From IMG/VR virus record IMGVR_UViG_3300009164_000019, positions 1-35,218 of that record: a stretch of 35,218 nt of DNA. The stretch is one strand, 5' to 3'. The notes under the pieces were generated by a model that was given only the letters and a program-made list of their open reading frames with translations, was not told where the DNA came from and did not search any database. The stretch comes from a virus. This document shows, piece after piece, positions 22,859 through 30,445 of the stretch. Both the position numbers and the translations under genes were made by a program. Every line of letters starts with the position of its first letter. Positions within the stretch are counted from its first letter, which is position 1.

Positions 22859-23533
22859 ATGTCAAATATCGTCACGTTCGCAGGTGCAAAACTCCCCGCT
22901 GTTGCGTCGCTCTCGACGTCGCTCCGCAAACTGGAGGCCGACGTTGGCCCCGCCGGTGTTGTCATCTTGAAGATGGACAAGACCGGCCACTGGTGTTTCG
23001 GTGCCGATCAAACGGAAATCGAAGAAGGTTCGCAGTGGGCCGTCAATCCGTTTTCCTTCGTCCACGGCTTCATCGCGTGGGGCGACGGCGAGGTGTTGGG
23101 CGAAAAGATGGCTTCGGTCAGCGATCCGTTGCCGGAGCTGGACACCGCACCGCCGGGTGCTAAAAAGGGTTGGGAGACTCAGGTCGGCATGTCGTTGAAG
23201 TGCCTGAACGGTGAGGACGCCGGTATGGAGGCGCGCTTCACCACTACGTCAGTCGGTGGCAAGCGTGCGGTGCAGTCGTTGGCCGTCGCCATTGCCGGAC
23301 AGGTGGACACCGACCAGGCCAAGCCCGTGCCAGTGGTCGAGCTGGACACCGAGCATTACCAGCACAAGTCGTATGGCCGCATCTACACCCCGATCTTTAA
23401 GGTGTTGGAGTGGGTCAGCATTAACGGGGATGAACCGCCCCCCGCAGCAGTCGAGGCAGCAGCACCGGCACCGGCCCCCGCGCCGGAACCGGCAGCAGCA
23501 CCGGCTGGCCGTCGCCGTCGGGTCGCGGCGTAA
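22859..23533 (+). CDS. Putative ssDNA-binding protein (DUF2815-like)
   Basis: A 224-residue beta-rich protein between the nuclease and DNA polymerase genes, the usual position of a phage single-strand binding protein. The core (residues 1-185) has an OB-like sequence of strands (VVILKMDKTGHWCFG, YGRIYTPIFKVLEWV). It ends in a Pro/Ala/Glu linker (about 188-216) and a short basic end GRRRRVAA. This tail is unlike T7 gp2.5 or SSB tails, which are acidic. The family assignment is from memory. The ribosome site is AAGGAC before ATG 22859. The stop is followed at once by a strong terminator. Confidence 0.6.
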   Translation: MSNIVTFAGAKLPAVASLSTSLRKLEADVGPAGVVILKMDKTGHWCFGADQTEIEEGSQWAVNPFSFVHGFIAWGDGEVLGEKMASVSDPLPELDTAPPGAKKGWETQVGMSLKCLNGEDAGMEARFTTTSVGGKRAVQSLAVAIAGQVDTDQAKPVPVVELDTEHYQHKSYGRIYTPIFKVLEWVSINGDEPPPAAVEAAAPAPAPAPEPAAAPAGRRRRVAA

Positions 23534-23538
23534 AGAGG

Positions 23539-23564
23539 GCGGGGGCTTCGGCCCCCGCTTTTTT
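23539..23564 (+). terminator. Strong rho-independent terminator
   Basis: GCGGGGGC, a TTCG tetraloop and GCCCCCGC form an eight-bp perfect stem (23539-23558), followed by six T (23559-23564). It ends three bases before the DNA polymerase ATG, in the place where the ribosome site should be. Confidence 0.85.
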
Positions 23565-23567
23565 GAT

Positions 23568-25523
23568 ATGACGATTTTCTTGGACTTCGAAACCCGCAGC
23601 CGGTGTAACCTACCGGCGGCTGGCGTTTACAACTACGCGCGTGACGCCTCGACCGAGGTGCTGTGCATGTCCTACGCGTTCGATGGTGGTGAGGTGCAGA
23701 CGTGGCGCCCCGGTGACACCTTCCCCGCGATTGGTGACGCCCAAATCCGTGCCCACAACGCCGCTTTCGAGCGTCTGATTTTCTGGTATGTCCTCTGTCC
23801 TGAGTTCGGTATCCCCGAGCCGCCCTTGGAGCAGTTCTATTGCACGGCAGCGCAGGCCCGCGCCAACTGCGCGCCAGGTTCGTTGGAGGACGTAGGCCGC
23901 TTTGCCGGTGCGTCCATGAAGAAAGACCACCGCGGCGCGCAGCTCATCCGTCTGCTGTCGATCCCACGGGCTGACGGCACCTTTAACCACGACCCCGACC
24001 TGATGGCCGAGATGGTGCGCTATTGCGAGCAGGACGTGCGGGCGATGCGCGAGATTAGCACCGCCATGCGTGACCTGTCGGACGACGAGCTGGCCGACTA
24101 CCACGTCAACGAGCGCATCAACGATCGTGGCGTGTTATGTGACACCGCGCTGTGCCGCGCCGCCATGACCTACGCCGACGCCGAACTGATCGAAATCCAG
24201 CAAATCGTCGCTGAGGTAACCGAAGGCGAGATTACCAGTGTGCGGTCGCCCAAAATGCGCGCATGGGTGCAGGCCCGTGTCGGCCCCGAAGCCATCAAAC
24301 TGATGACCTTACACGTTGACGGTGCGGTCAAGTATTCGATCGACAAGACCGTGCGCGCTAACCTATTGCTGCTCGCCGAGGAAAACCCCGACGAGGTGCC
24401 CGCAGCCGTGGCTGATGTGATCCAGTGTGCCGATGACCTGTGGGCCAGTTCGGTCGCCAAATTCAAACGGTTGTCCGATCTGGCTGACGTGGACGACCAC
24501 CGCGTGCGTGGTGCCTTCGTCTTTGCCGGTGGTTCGGCTACTGGTCGGGCGTCGAGCTACGGCGCCCAGGTGCATAACTTCACCCGCAAGTGTGCGAAGG
24601 AACCCGACGCCGTGCGCCACGCCATGGTGCGCGGGCACCAGATTGTGCCAAACTACGGCAAGCGCGTCACCGACGTTCTCAAGGGGATGCTACGCCCCGC
24701 GCTGATGCCCGCCGCCGGTAATGTGCTGGTCGTCGCAGACTGGGCGGCGATTGAAGGCCGCGTGAATCCGTGGCTGTCCAACTGTCACGCCGGTGAAGCC
24801 AAGCTCGACGTGTTCCGGTCGGGCCTCGACCCCTACAAGGTCAACGCCACCTCGACGTTCGGCGTGGCCTACAACGACGTGACCGACATGCAGCGGCAGG
24901 TCGGCAAGGTGCAGGAACTCGCGCTAGGCTTCTTGGGTGGCCCTGGCTCGTTCGAGACTTTTGGGCGCGTCTACGGTGTCAGGATGACCGAGGGTGAAAT
25001 CGCCCGCGCCATTTCGACCTGGCGCCGGGCTAACCCGTGGGCCATGAAGCACGGCCAAGACCTTGAAGCCGCCTATACCCGCGCCTTGCGTCACAAAGGG
25101 CACGAGTGCCACGCGGGGCGCGTCTGCTACCTGTTCGACGGTCAACACCTTTGGTATTCCCTGCCGTCCGGTCGGGTGCTATGCTACCCATTCGCCCGAC
25201 TTGAACATGATGGTGTATCGTACGCCAAGGCGTCGTGGAAACCGGCGGCTGACGCGACCGAATGGCCGCGCGCCCGTCTGTGGCGCGGCTTGGCCGTCGA
25301 GAACATCACGCAGGCGACCGCGAACGATATTCTGCGCTACTCGCTGCGCCAACTGGAGGACACCGTTTTGCATATTCATGATGAGATCGTCGTCGAGTGC
25401 CCCGAGCGCATGGGTGAGGCGATGGTGTCGCGCATGCGGGAGGTGATGTGCAGACCGCCGGAGTGGGCCGTTGGCCTGCCGCTAGGCGTGGAGATTAAGG
25501 TGCAAACGCGTTACGGGAAGTGA
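23568..25523 (+). CDS. DNA polymerase, family A, with 3'-5' exonuclease
   Basis: A 651-residue enzyme. The exonuclease domain carries FLDFET (Asp6, Glu8), AHNAAFE (63-68) and YCEQDV (Asp156). The polymerase domain carries motif A VVADWAAIEGR (Asp391), motif B RQVGKVQELALGF (Arg443, Lys447, Gly454) and motif C HIHDEIVVE (His604, Asp605). All key residues are present. It is shorter than host Pol I because it lacks a 5' nuclease, as is normal for phages. ATG 23568 has no Shine-Dalgarno; the bases before it are the tail of a strong terminator. Expression therefore depends on readthrough, and translation may be inefficient. Confidence 0.93.
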   Translation: MTIFLDFETRSRCNLPAAGVYNYARDASTEVLCMSYAFDGGEVQTWRPGDTFPAIGDAQIRAHNAAFERLIFWYVLCPEFGIPEPPLEQFYCTAAQARANCAPGSLEDVGRFAGASMKKDHRGAQLIRLLSIPRADGTFNHDPDLMAEMVRYCEQDVRAMREISTAMRDLSDDELADYHVNERINDRGVLCDTALCRAAMTYADAELIEIQQIVAEVTEGEITSVRSPKMRAWVQARVGPEAIKLMTLHVDGAVKYSIDKTVRANLLLLAEENPDEVPAAVADVIQCADDLWASSVAKFKRLSDLADVDDHRVRGAFVFAGGSATGRASSYGAQVHNFTRKCAKEPDAVRHAMVRGHQIVPNYGKRVTDVLKGMLRPALMPAAGNVLVVADWAAIEGRVNPWLSNCHAGEAKLDVFRSGLDPYKVNATSTFGVAYNDVTDMQRQVGKVQELALGFLGGPGSFETFGRVYGVRMTEGEIARAISTWRRANPWAMKHGQDLEAAYTRALRHKGHECHAGRVCYLFDGQHLWYSLPSGRVLCYPFARLEHDGVSYAKASWKPAADATEWPRARLWRGLAVENITQATANDILRYSLRQLEDTVLHIHDEIVVECPERMGEAMVSRMREVMCRPPEWAVGLPLGVEIKVQTRYGK

Positions 25524-25531
25524 AAAAACAA

Positions 25532-25559
25532 CGGCCTGCGAGGGAGGGATCGCAGGCCG
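25532..25559. terminator. Hairpin between polymerase and primase-helicase genes
   Basis: A perfect ten-bp stem (CGGCCTGCGA and its complement) with an eight-base GGGAGGGA loop. No T tract follows on the plus strand. On the minus strand a TTGTTTTTTC follows, so it could stop antisense transcription. On the plus strand it may be an RNA-processing or pausing site. Confidence 0.5.
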
Positions 25560-25589
25560 CCGAACAACAACCAACCAGGAAACGACACA

Positions 25590-27881
25590 ATGGACTTTTT
25601 AGAGTTTTTCGCATCGTTAGCTCCCGAGGGAGAGAGCGCGCTAATTGTCAAACAAAAGCCCCGCACCGTCAAGGGCGTTGAGAGCTACACATGGCCCCCA
25701 TTCTTGCCGGAGAAATACCGCGCCGGTGGCGCATGGTACGGCAACACCGGTAGCTTCATCCTCGACCGTATGCGTGACGGCAAACTGAGTGCCAGCGCGT
25801 CAAACTGCACGCACTGTCTCGTGCTGGTGCTGGACGACGTGGGCACCAAGGCCAAAGTGCCGCCGCTGGCCCCGACGTGGCGCATGGAAACCTCACCCGG
25901 CAACTTTCAATACGGCTACGCCTTTAGCGAGCAGCCCTCCTGTGGCGAGTTTACCGCAGCGATCAAGGCCATCGCGGAGGCCGGATACACCGACGGTGGG
26001 GCGACCAACCCCGTGAGAAATTTTCGTCTGCCGGGCAGTATAAACTTGAAACCGGGCCGTGAGGCGTGGGCGTCGGTGCTGGTCGAATTCGAACCGGCGC
26101 GTGAGTATACGTTAGCCGAAATCTGCGCCGCCTTGGGCGTGACGCCCGCCGCGGCCGACACCGCCACCGTGCGCCGCGTCGATCTCGACGACGACGGCAG
26201 CGACGACGTGCTAGCGTGGCTCTCCGAGTCCGGCCACCTGACCGCGCACGGCAACAGCGCCGGGTGGTGGGGTGTGGTCTGCCCCAACAACGCCGCCCAC
26301 ACCACCGGCGAGATCGAGGGCCGCTACATGCCCGTCAATCGGGCCTATACGTGCCTGCACGAGCACTGCCTTGAATGGGATAGCGTCGCCTTCTTAACCT
26401 GGGTAGCCGAGCAGGGCGGCCCGTCACACGCGCCGGGGCTACGCTCCGAACTGCTGGCCCCCGTGATGCAGGCTGCATTGGCTAAACTGAAGCCCGGCGA
26501 CCTGTTCAGCGCGAAAACCGACGCCGTGGCGATGATCGCCGCCGTCGAGCGCAAAGAGTTAGGCCGCGTCGAAAAGGCCGGGTGGTATGACCGCTTCGGG
26601 TATATCCAAGCCGACGAGTCATATTTCGACCTGATCGACCGCCGCGAGATTGGCCGCACCACGTTTAACGCCCTGTTCCGGCATATTCCCTGCTATTCGA
26701 TCCACACCGACGCTAAGGGCAAGGCGCGCCGCGTCGAGGCGAGCATTTGCTACGATGAGAACCGGCAAGCCGAGGGCGCGCCCGCGCTGGTCGGCATTAC
26801 CTACTCGGCAGGCGACGGTGTGCTGGTGGCGCGTGACGGCGACACCTACGGCAACCGCTGGCGCGACGCCCGCCCGCCGATCGACCGCGAACTGGAGGCC
26901 GACATTACGCCGTGGCTTAACCACGTCGAGGCGCTGGTGCCGGTGCCCGCCGAGCGCGAGCATCTCTACGACATTATGGCCTGCAAACTGCAAAACCCAC
27001 GGACGAAGATCAACCACGCCGTGCTGCATGCCGGGGATGAAGGCTGCGGCAAGGATACGCTGTGGGCCCCCCTTCTTTGGGCCGTGTGCGGGCCGTCGCT
27101 CCGCAACCGTGGCATCATGGACAACGACACGCTAGGCAGTCAGTGGGGATACGCACTGGAGGCCGAGATTATCATCCTCAACGAATTGAAGGAACCCGAC
27201 GCCCGCGAGCGCCGCGCCTTGGCTAACCGCCTGAAGCCGATCATCGCAGCGCCGCCCGAAATGCTGTCGATCAACCGCAAGGGCCTGCACCCCTATGATA
27301 TGGTCAACCGGTGCCTGGTGCTGGCGTTCTCAAACGATCCGGTGCCGATTAGCCTAGCGTCGCAAGACCGCCGGTGGTTTTGTATCTGGTCAAGCGCGCC
27401 GAGGATGGCGCCCGCCGCCGCCGGTAAACTCTGGCGCTGGTATCAGTCGGGCGGCTTCGCCGCTATTGCCGGGTGGCTTGCACGTCGCGACGTGAGCGCG
27501 TTCAACCCCGCAGCAGCGCCGCCCGTGACGGAATTTAAAGAGAACCTGTGCGAGCAGTCCATGAGCGCGGGAGAGTCTTTTATTGTTGACCAGCTCCGCG
27601 CCCGTGCGGGCGAATTCGCCCGTGGCGTCATCGGCTCGCCGTTCCACGCGCTTTGCGATCGCTTAACCGGCCCCGCGGGTTTTAAGGTGTTCCAGTCTCA
27701 ATTGCTGCACGGGTTACGGGAGGCTGGCTGGATCGACTGCGGGCGCGTCGCCGCCGCCGAATTCAAAACTAAAAAACACGTTTACGCCGCGCCCGAAATG
27801 GCAACGCTCTCAAAATCAGAGCTTAGGCGCGCCGTTGAACCCAACGCCGGTGGCGCCAACGTGCGCGCGATCGGCTTCTAA
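25590..27881 (+). CDS. Primase-helicase (AEP primase-polymerase with SF3/DUF5906 helicase)
   Basis: A 763-residue, two-part protein. The N-terminus has a primase-polymerase-like core: LVLVLDDVG (Asp82, Asp83) and VRNFRLPGSINLK (143-154). A zinc-binding linker follows (Cys231, His237, Cys255, Cys260). The C-terminal half holds Walker A LHAGDEGCGKDT (479-490), a Walker B-like IIILNEL and a VLAFSNDPVPI segment, typical of DUF5906 superfamily 3 helicases. The combination resembles NrS-1-type phage primase-polymerase-helicases. The ribosome site is CAGGAAACG. It is the last gene of the rightward replication block and would supply primers and unwinding for the neighbouring polymerase. Confidence 0.85.
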   Translation: MDFLEFFASLAPEGESALIVKQKPRTVKGVESYTWPPFLPEKYRAGGAWYGNTGSFILDRMRDGKLSASASNCTHCLVLVLDDVGTKAKVPPLAPTWRMETSPGNFQYGYAFSEQPSCGEFTAAIKAIAEAGYTDGGATNPVRNFRLPGSINLKPGREAWASVLVEFEPAREYTLAEICAALGVTPAAADTATVRRVDLDDDGSDDVLAWLSESGHLTAHGNSAGWWGVVCPNNAAHTTGEIEGRYMPVNRAYTCLHEHCLEWDSVAFLTWVAEQGGPSHAPGLRSELLAPVMQAALAKLKPGDLFSAKTDAVAMIAAVERKELGRVEKAGWYDRFGYIQADESYFDLIDRREIGRTTFNALFRHIPCYSIHTDAKGKARRVEASICYDENRQAEGAPALVGITYSAGDGVLVARDGDTYGNRWRDARPPIDRELEADITPWLNHVEALVPVPAEREHLYDIMACKLQNPRTKINHAVLHAGDEGCGKDTLWAPLLWAVCGPSLRNRGIMDNDTLGSQWGYALEAEIIILNELKEPDARERRALANRLKPIIAAPPEMLSINRKGLHPYDMVNRCLVLAFSNDPVPISLASQDRRWFCIWSSAPRMAPAAAGKLWRWYQSGGFAAIAGWLARRDVSAFNPAAAPPVTEFKENLCEQSMSAGESFIVDQLRARAGEFARGVIGSPFHALCDRLTGPAGFKVFQSQLLHGLREAGWIDCGRVAAAEFKTKKHVYAAPEMATLSKSELRRAVEPNAGGANVRAIGF

Positions 27882-27887
27882 AACCTA

Positions 27888-27912
27888 AAGGGGCCTTTCG
27901 GCCCCTTTTTTT
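27888..27912 (+). terminator. Rho-independent terminator of the replication block
   Basis: AAGGGGCC, a TTTC loop and GGCCCCTT form the stem (27888-27907), followed by a seven-T tract (27906-27912). It starts six bases after the primase-helicase stop and lies between convergent operons. The opposite strand has TTTAGGTTTT after the stem, so it may work in both directions. Confidence 0.88.
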
Positions 27913-27970
27913 AGTCTGTTAGCACGTCAATTATCCATTGGATGATAAGCGCGATCGCGGCATAGATCAT
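27911..27970 (-). CDS. Possible 19-residue membrane peptide
   Basis: ATG 27970 overlaps the stop of the 71-residue gene (ATGA). The peptide MIYAAIALIIQWIIDVLTD is almost a single membrane helix. It would be the last gene of the accessory operon and ends within the terminator T tract. Very short membrane peptides are known in phages, but at this length chance cannot be excluded. Confidence 0.3.
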   Translation of the reverse strand: MIYAAIALIIQWIIDVLTD

Positions 27971-28182
27971 GCATCGCTGTCCAGCAGTTTGGCGGCGCGC
28001 GCGTGCCATTGGGTATGATCGTCGGTTTTCTCCCAGTCGATTAAATCCGCAGCGTCGCGGATACACTGCCGCAGCGTTATGCGTTCCTGTTCCAAGTCGA
28101 TAAGTTTACCCCAAGCGATCGCCAGTGGCGTATTGCCCGCCGCGTATGCTGCGCGTTCGTTTTCTTCAATTGTAAATTGCAT
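27967..28182 (-). CDS. Hypothetical 71-residue acidic helical protein
   Basis: A clear AGGAG site ten bases before ATG 28182. The product is acidic and helical with His/Trp near the C-terminus (DWEKTDDHTQWHARAAKLL). No family is recognised. It follows the zinc-ribbon gene by two bases within the leftward accessory operon of short genes. Phage early proteins of this size often bind host enzymes; that is inference only. Confidence 0.68.
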   Translation of the reverse strand: MQFTIEENERAAYAAGNTPLAIAWGKLIDLEQERITLRQCIRDAADLIDWEKTDDHTQWHARAAKLLDSDA

Positions 28183-28184
28183 GG

Positions 28185-28379
28185 CTATAGCTCCTGTGTG
28201 CGATGATAAACGCGTCCGGCAATAACGCCGGAACCGCTATTTGATTTTTTACGATACGTCCTGCGACAATTTTTACAGACAAAAGACTGACCCGCCGCCC
28301 TTTCGACGGTTTGAAACCCCTTGCCGCCGCAAAACGAGCATGTCATGTCCGGCGGGCGTATCACATTTTTTACATTCAT
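28185..28379 (-). CDS. Zinc-ribbon protein, 64 residues
   Basis: Two CxxC knuckles (TCSFCGGKGF and FVCKNCRRTY, 16 residues between them) form a typical zinc ribbon, followed by a basic tail (RKKSNSGSG). ATG 28379 overlaps the stop of the upstream membrane-protein gene (ATGA), which supports this start over a longer open frame. It resembles DksA/C4-type or transcription-factor-like small phage zinc proteins only in general layout. It probably binds nucleic acid or RNA polymerase. Confidence 0.68.
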   Translation of the reverse strand: MNVKNVIRPPDMTCSFCGGKGFQTVERAAGQSFVCKNCRRTYRKKSNSGSGVIAGRVYHRTQEL

Positions 28380-28519
28380 GTGCAGACTACCGCAGCGCCT
28401 AGCGCGAGAGCCAGCGCCGTGGCGCTCATGGCGAGCGCAAGGCATAGCAGCGCCTTAGCTAATGATTCCTCTACTGGCGCAGGATTGACGTTTTTACAGT
28501 CTTTCATATGGTAGGTCAT
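28376..28519 (-). CDS. 47-residue single-span membrane protein
   Basis: It starts at ATG 28519 with GGTGAG just upstream, overlapping the stop of the preceding gene (ATGA). The N-terminal 20 residues are polar. The rest is a long Ala/Leu hydrophobic span (ALLCLALAMSATALALALGAAVV). It is coupled at both ends to neighbours. A holin-like, exclusion or envelope-modifying role is conceivable; nothing decides between them. It is too short for most gene callers. Confidence 0.6.
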   Translation of the reverse strand: MTYHMKDCKNVNPAPVEESLAKALLCLALAMSATALALALGAAVVCT

Positions 28520-28668
28520 ACGCTCACCTGCGCCGCAAAATCACGCACCCACACCCGCGCCTGTGCCCGTGTCTGGAACACGCCTAGCAACTTATTGCCA
28601 CGCCAAACGTGCCATCCCATTTTTGTATCATCTGACCGCTGGAATAAACTACCTTTGATAATTTTCAT
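28516..28668 (-). CDS. Hypothetical 50-residue protein
   Basis: Starts MKIIKGSLFQRSDDTKMGWH with GAGGATGTG upstream. The sequence GWHVWRGNKLLGVFQTRAQARVWVRDF reads as a small beta-beta-alpha fold, with aromatic and basic residues typical of nucleic acid or protein docking. A longer open frame exists upstream, but this ATG has the ribosome site and overlaps the end of the preceding gene only by its leader. The function is unknown. Confidence 0.62.
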   Translation of the reverse strand: MKIIKGSLFQRSDDTKMGWHVWRGNKLLGVFQTRAQARVWVRDFAAQVSV

Positions 28669-28670
28669 GT

Positions 28671-28898
28671 TTACACATCCTCTGATGTCAGGTTGTAAAG
28701 TTTCGCGATTTCGCTGTCGTCGTCTAAGATAGTCCATGGATTACATATCGCCCATACTTCAGCATGCGCTTTTTGCATTGCATCAACGTCTACCGGCGTA
28801 TCCCAGCTAATTTCTGTCGGGCTATCGTCCCAATGATACGCTCGCCCCGTTGCAGCAAGGTCACGCATATATTGCTTTACATCTTCGATTGTTTTCAT
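28671..28898 (-). CDS. Hypothetical 75-residue acidic protein
   Basis: ATG 28898 with GAGGGGGTGTAAAC as leader. Strongly acidic (SPTEISWDTPVDVDAM, LDDDSEIAKLYNLTSEDV), with Trp residues spread over the length. Its leader closely resembles that of the next gene (GAGGATGTGTAAAC), as if one arose from the other. Small acidic phage proteins can mimic DNA or block host enzymes, but no known inhibitor is recognised. Confidence 0.65.
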   Translation of the reverse strand: MKTIEDVKQYMRDLAATGRAYHWDDSPTEISWDTPVDVDAMQKAHAEVWAICNPWTILDDDSEIAKLYNLTSEDV

Positions 28899-28922
28899 GT
28901 TTACACCCCCTCATAGATTAGA

Positions 28923-29069
28923 TTAGACAACAATTATTTGCACAATTAACAGCAAAGCAAATGCTGCACGTCGAGATTGTGCCCAAGCTTGCACATCAAA
29001 ATCATCTGCGACAGGTGCGCCGACTAAAGTACGGGCGCCGTCGTCGCGCACTAAAATAATGGTTTTCAT
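28923..29069 (-). CDS. 48-residue protein with C-terminal membrane segment
   Basis: ATG 29069 with GAGAGGG upstream. The N-terminal 33 residues are polar (MKTIILVRDDGARTLVGAPV). The C-terminus AAFALLLIVQIIVV is hydrophobic enough for a tail anchor. It lies between the GP88-like gene and the acidic 75-residue gene in the leftward accessory operon. The function is not recognised. Confidence 0.55.
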   Translation of the reverse strand: MKTIILVRDDGARTLVGAPVADDFDVQAWAQSRRAAFALLLIVQIIVV

Positions 29070-29084
29070 GGTTTTCCCTCTCGT

Positions 29085-29744
29085 TTAGTGAATTGAGTAA
29101 GATACCGCAGCAACTTTGCGTGACCAGCATGCGCGACACTCGCGGCACTCGCCATTTTGCTTTGGTGCATTGCATGCCGTGCCAATAGCAGTTTTGCTAT
29201 GCACGTTTGAAACTGCGATACCTGCGACGTTTTTAAGACTGGCGGGTACGACGACGGGTTTATCCGTGAACATTGCCGACAGTCTGATTATGAGATTTTT
29301 TGGGATATCGAATTGTGCGGTAAACGCTGACGCAATCCCATACTCGCGAGTGGGTAGCCAATGCATGCAATTGGGCGTAGCGCGCGCTACAGCTGCAATT
29401 TTTTCCAAGTGTTCGATGTCTTGAATATCTCCCGAATCATGCCAGCGAAAATAGGCATCCGTGCCAATGCTGACTACCATGGCATCAACCCACAATTCAT
29501 CCGTGATTGACACTAGGCGCGCATGTTGTGCAGGCTCGATGTTGTTTTGATATTTGCGGTAATTGCCTTTCTCAGCGTAGCAATCGGCACAGATTGATCC
29601 AGCGATCGCGCGCATCTTGAATCCAGTCTTGCAAGCTATTGTGGGCAGTGAATACGACTTGCAAGGCATTTTGGTAGTCTGGGTTAAACCGCCGTGAATC
29701 TCGTGAGCTTGTTTTTTGTTCAGCGGTATACATTGCATTGCCAT
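29085..29744 (-). CDS. Cys-rich GP88-like phage protein
   Basis: A 219-residue protein matching, from memory, a widespread phage family (gene product 88 type). Blocks are KMPCKSYSLPTIACKTG, GSICADCYAEKGNY, AYFRWHDSGDIQ, HWLPTREYG and, near the end, CNAPKQNGECRECRACW. The cysteines fall in two clusters (N-terminal C-x10-C, CADC; C-terminal C-x7-C-x2-C-x2-C), suggesting a metal or Fe-S site, and RWHDSGD looks like a catalytic or substrate loop. The activity is unknown. AGGGG lies upstream of ATG 29744. It is the largest gene of the accessory operon. Confidence 0.72.
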   Translation of the reverse strand: MAMQCIPLNKKQAHEIHGGLTQTTKMPCKSYSLPTIACKTGFKMRAIAGSICADCYAEKGNYRKYQNNIEPAQHARLVSITDELWVDAMVVSIGTDAYFRWHDSGDIQDIEHLEKIAAVARATPNCMHWLPTREYGIASAFTAQFDIPKNLIIRLSAMFTDKPVVVPASLKNVAGIAVSNVHSKTAIGTACNAPKQNGECRECRACWSRKVAAVSYSIH

Positions 29745-29770
29745 TGTTGACCCCTAGAGTAGATTATTAG

Positions 29771-29796
29771 CATGCGCGCCATTAGTGGCGCGCATG
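29771..29796. other. Perfect 11-bp hairpin between accessory genes
   Basis: CATGCGCGCCA, loop TTAG, TGGCGCGCATG. It lies between the 86-residue gene and the GP88-like gene, with no T tract on either strand, so it is not a standard terminator. It could protect or process the leftward mRNA, or attenuate it partly. Confidence 0.6.
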
Positions 29797-29808
29797 GATA
29801 CTGCAAAA

Positions 29809-30069
29809 TTAGCTGATATGCGCGCGGATTGCTTTGTAAGTGTGCGAGATACCCAGTGCCTTACAAGTCTTGATTATGCCCTCGCCGTCTTTGTTGGCGG
29901 TTCCGGCGGCAAGGCCGCAAGTCATTTTGCGCGCTAAATCTTCGGGAGTGTAACGCGCGGCGGCCATCGCATAATCCGGCGTTTGGAACAGTGTGCGGTA
30001 TTGTTCCGCAAGGGTTGCGTAGAATTTATCAAATTGCGTTTGTTGGACGGCGTTTTGTTCGAGTGTCAT
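29809..30069 (-). CDS. Hypothetical 86-residue protein
   Basis: ATG 30069 with CCGGAGCC upstream is chosen over a longer frame. The product is helical and mixed in charge. The C-terminal part (DGEGIIKTCKALGISHTYKAIRAHI) has the look of a helix-turn-helix: 'GIIKTCKALGI', a turn, then 'TYKAIRAHI' as possible recognition helix. It may therefore be a small DNA-binding regulator. It overlaps no neighbour and is followed by the perfect hairpin. Confidence 0.62.
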   Translation of the reverse strand: MTLEQNAVQQTQFDKFYATLAEQYRTLFQTPDYAMAAARYTPEDLARKMTCGLAAGTANKDGEGIIKTCKALGISHTYKAIRAHIS

Positions 30070-30083
30070 TTTCACGGCTCCGG

Positions 30084-30398
30084 TTAGCAGCAAGTGCATT
30101 TTGCAAGCGGTTTGCCGTTGCGGCATTTTTCAGGCGATCCGTCGTAATCAGCAACGAAGGCCAGCACTTCGGCGAGGTCGTCAGAGTCGAGCAGCGGATC
30201 GCCGCCTGCGTCACTGATGCTGTAGCGTGTGCAGCCCTCGTTTTCGCGCTTGGCCTCGTCTTTGTAATCGCAGTGAATCGTTAAGCCTAACTCTTCGCTG
30301 TGTATGCTTGGGCAGGTATCGTTACCATATGACGCATCGACAAAGCCTGCGATTTGCGGGAGTGTGTCGTCGTAGTCTGGAAAGTATAAGGTTTGCAT
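30084..30398 (-). CDS. Hypothetical 104-residue protein, first gene of accessory operon
   Basis: ATG 30398 has AAAGGAAACTAC as leader, identical to the leader of the rightward early gene at 21723, and lies 48 bases below a promoter. The product is acidic (FPDYDDTLPQ, DPLLDSDDLAEVLAFVADYDG) and ends in a Cys cluster (KCRNGKPLAKCTCC). The frame is open further upstream, but that part overlaps the promoter. It is probably an early protein. Resemblance to any known family is too weak to name. Confidence 0.68.
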   Translation of the reverse strand: MQTLYFPDYDDTLPQIAGFVDASYGNDTCPSIHSEELGLTIHCDYKDEAKRENEGCTRYSISDAGGDPLLDSDDLAEVLAFVADYDGSPEKCRNGKPLAKCTCC

Positions 30399-30445
30399 GT
30401 AGTTTCCTTTCGAGTAGATTAGAGTAGCGGTATGCTGCGGAGTCC

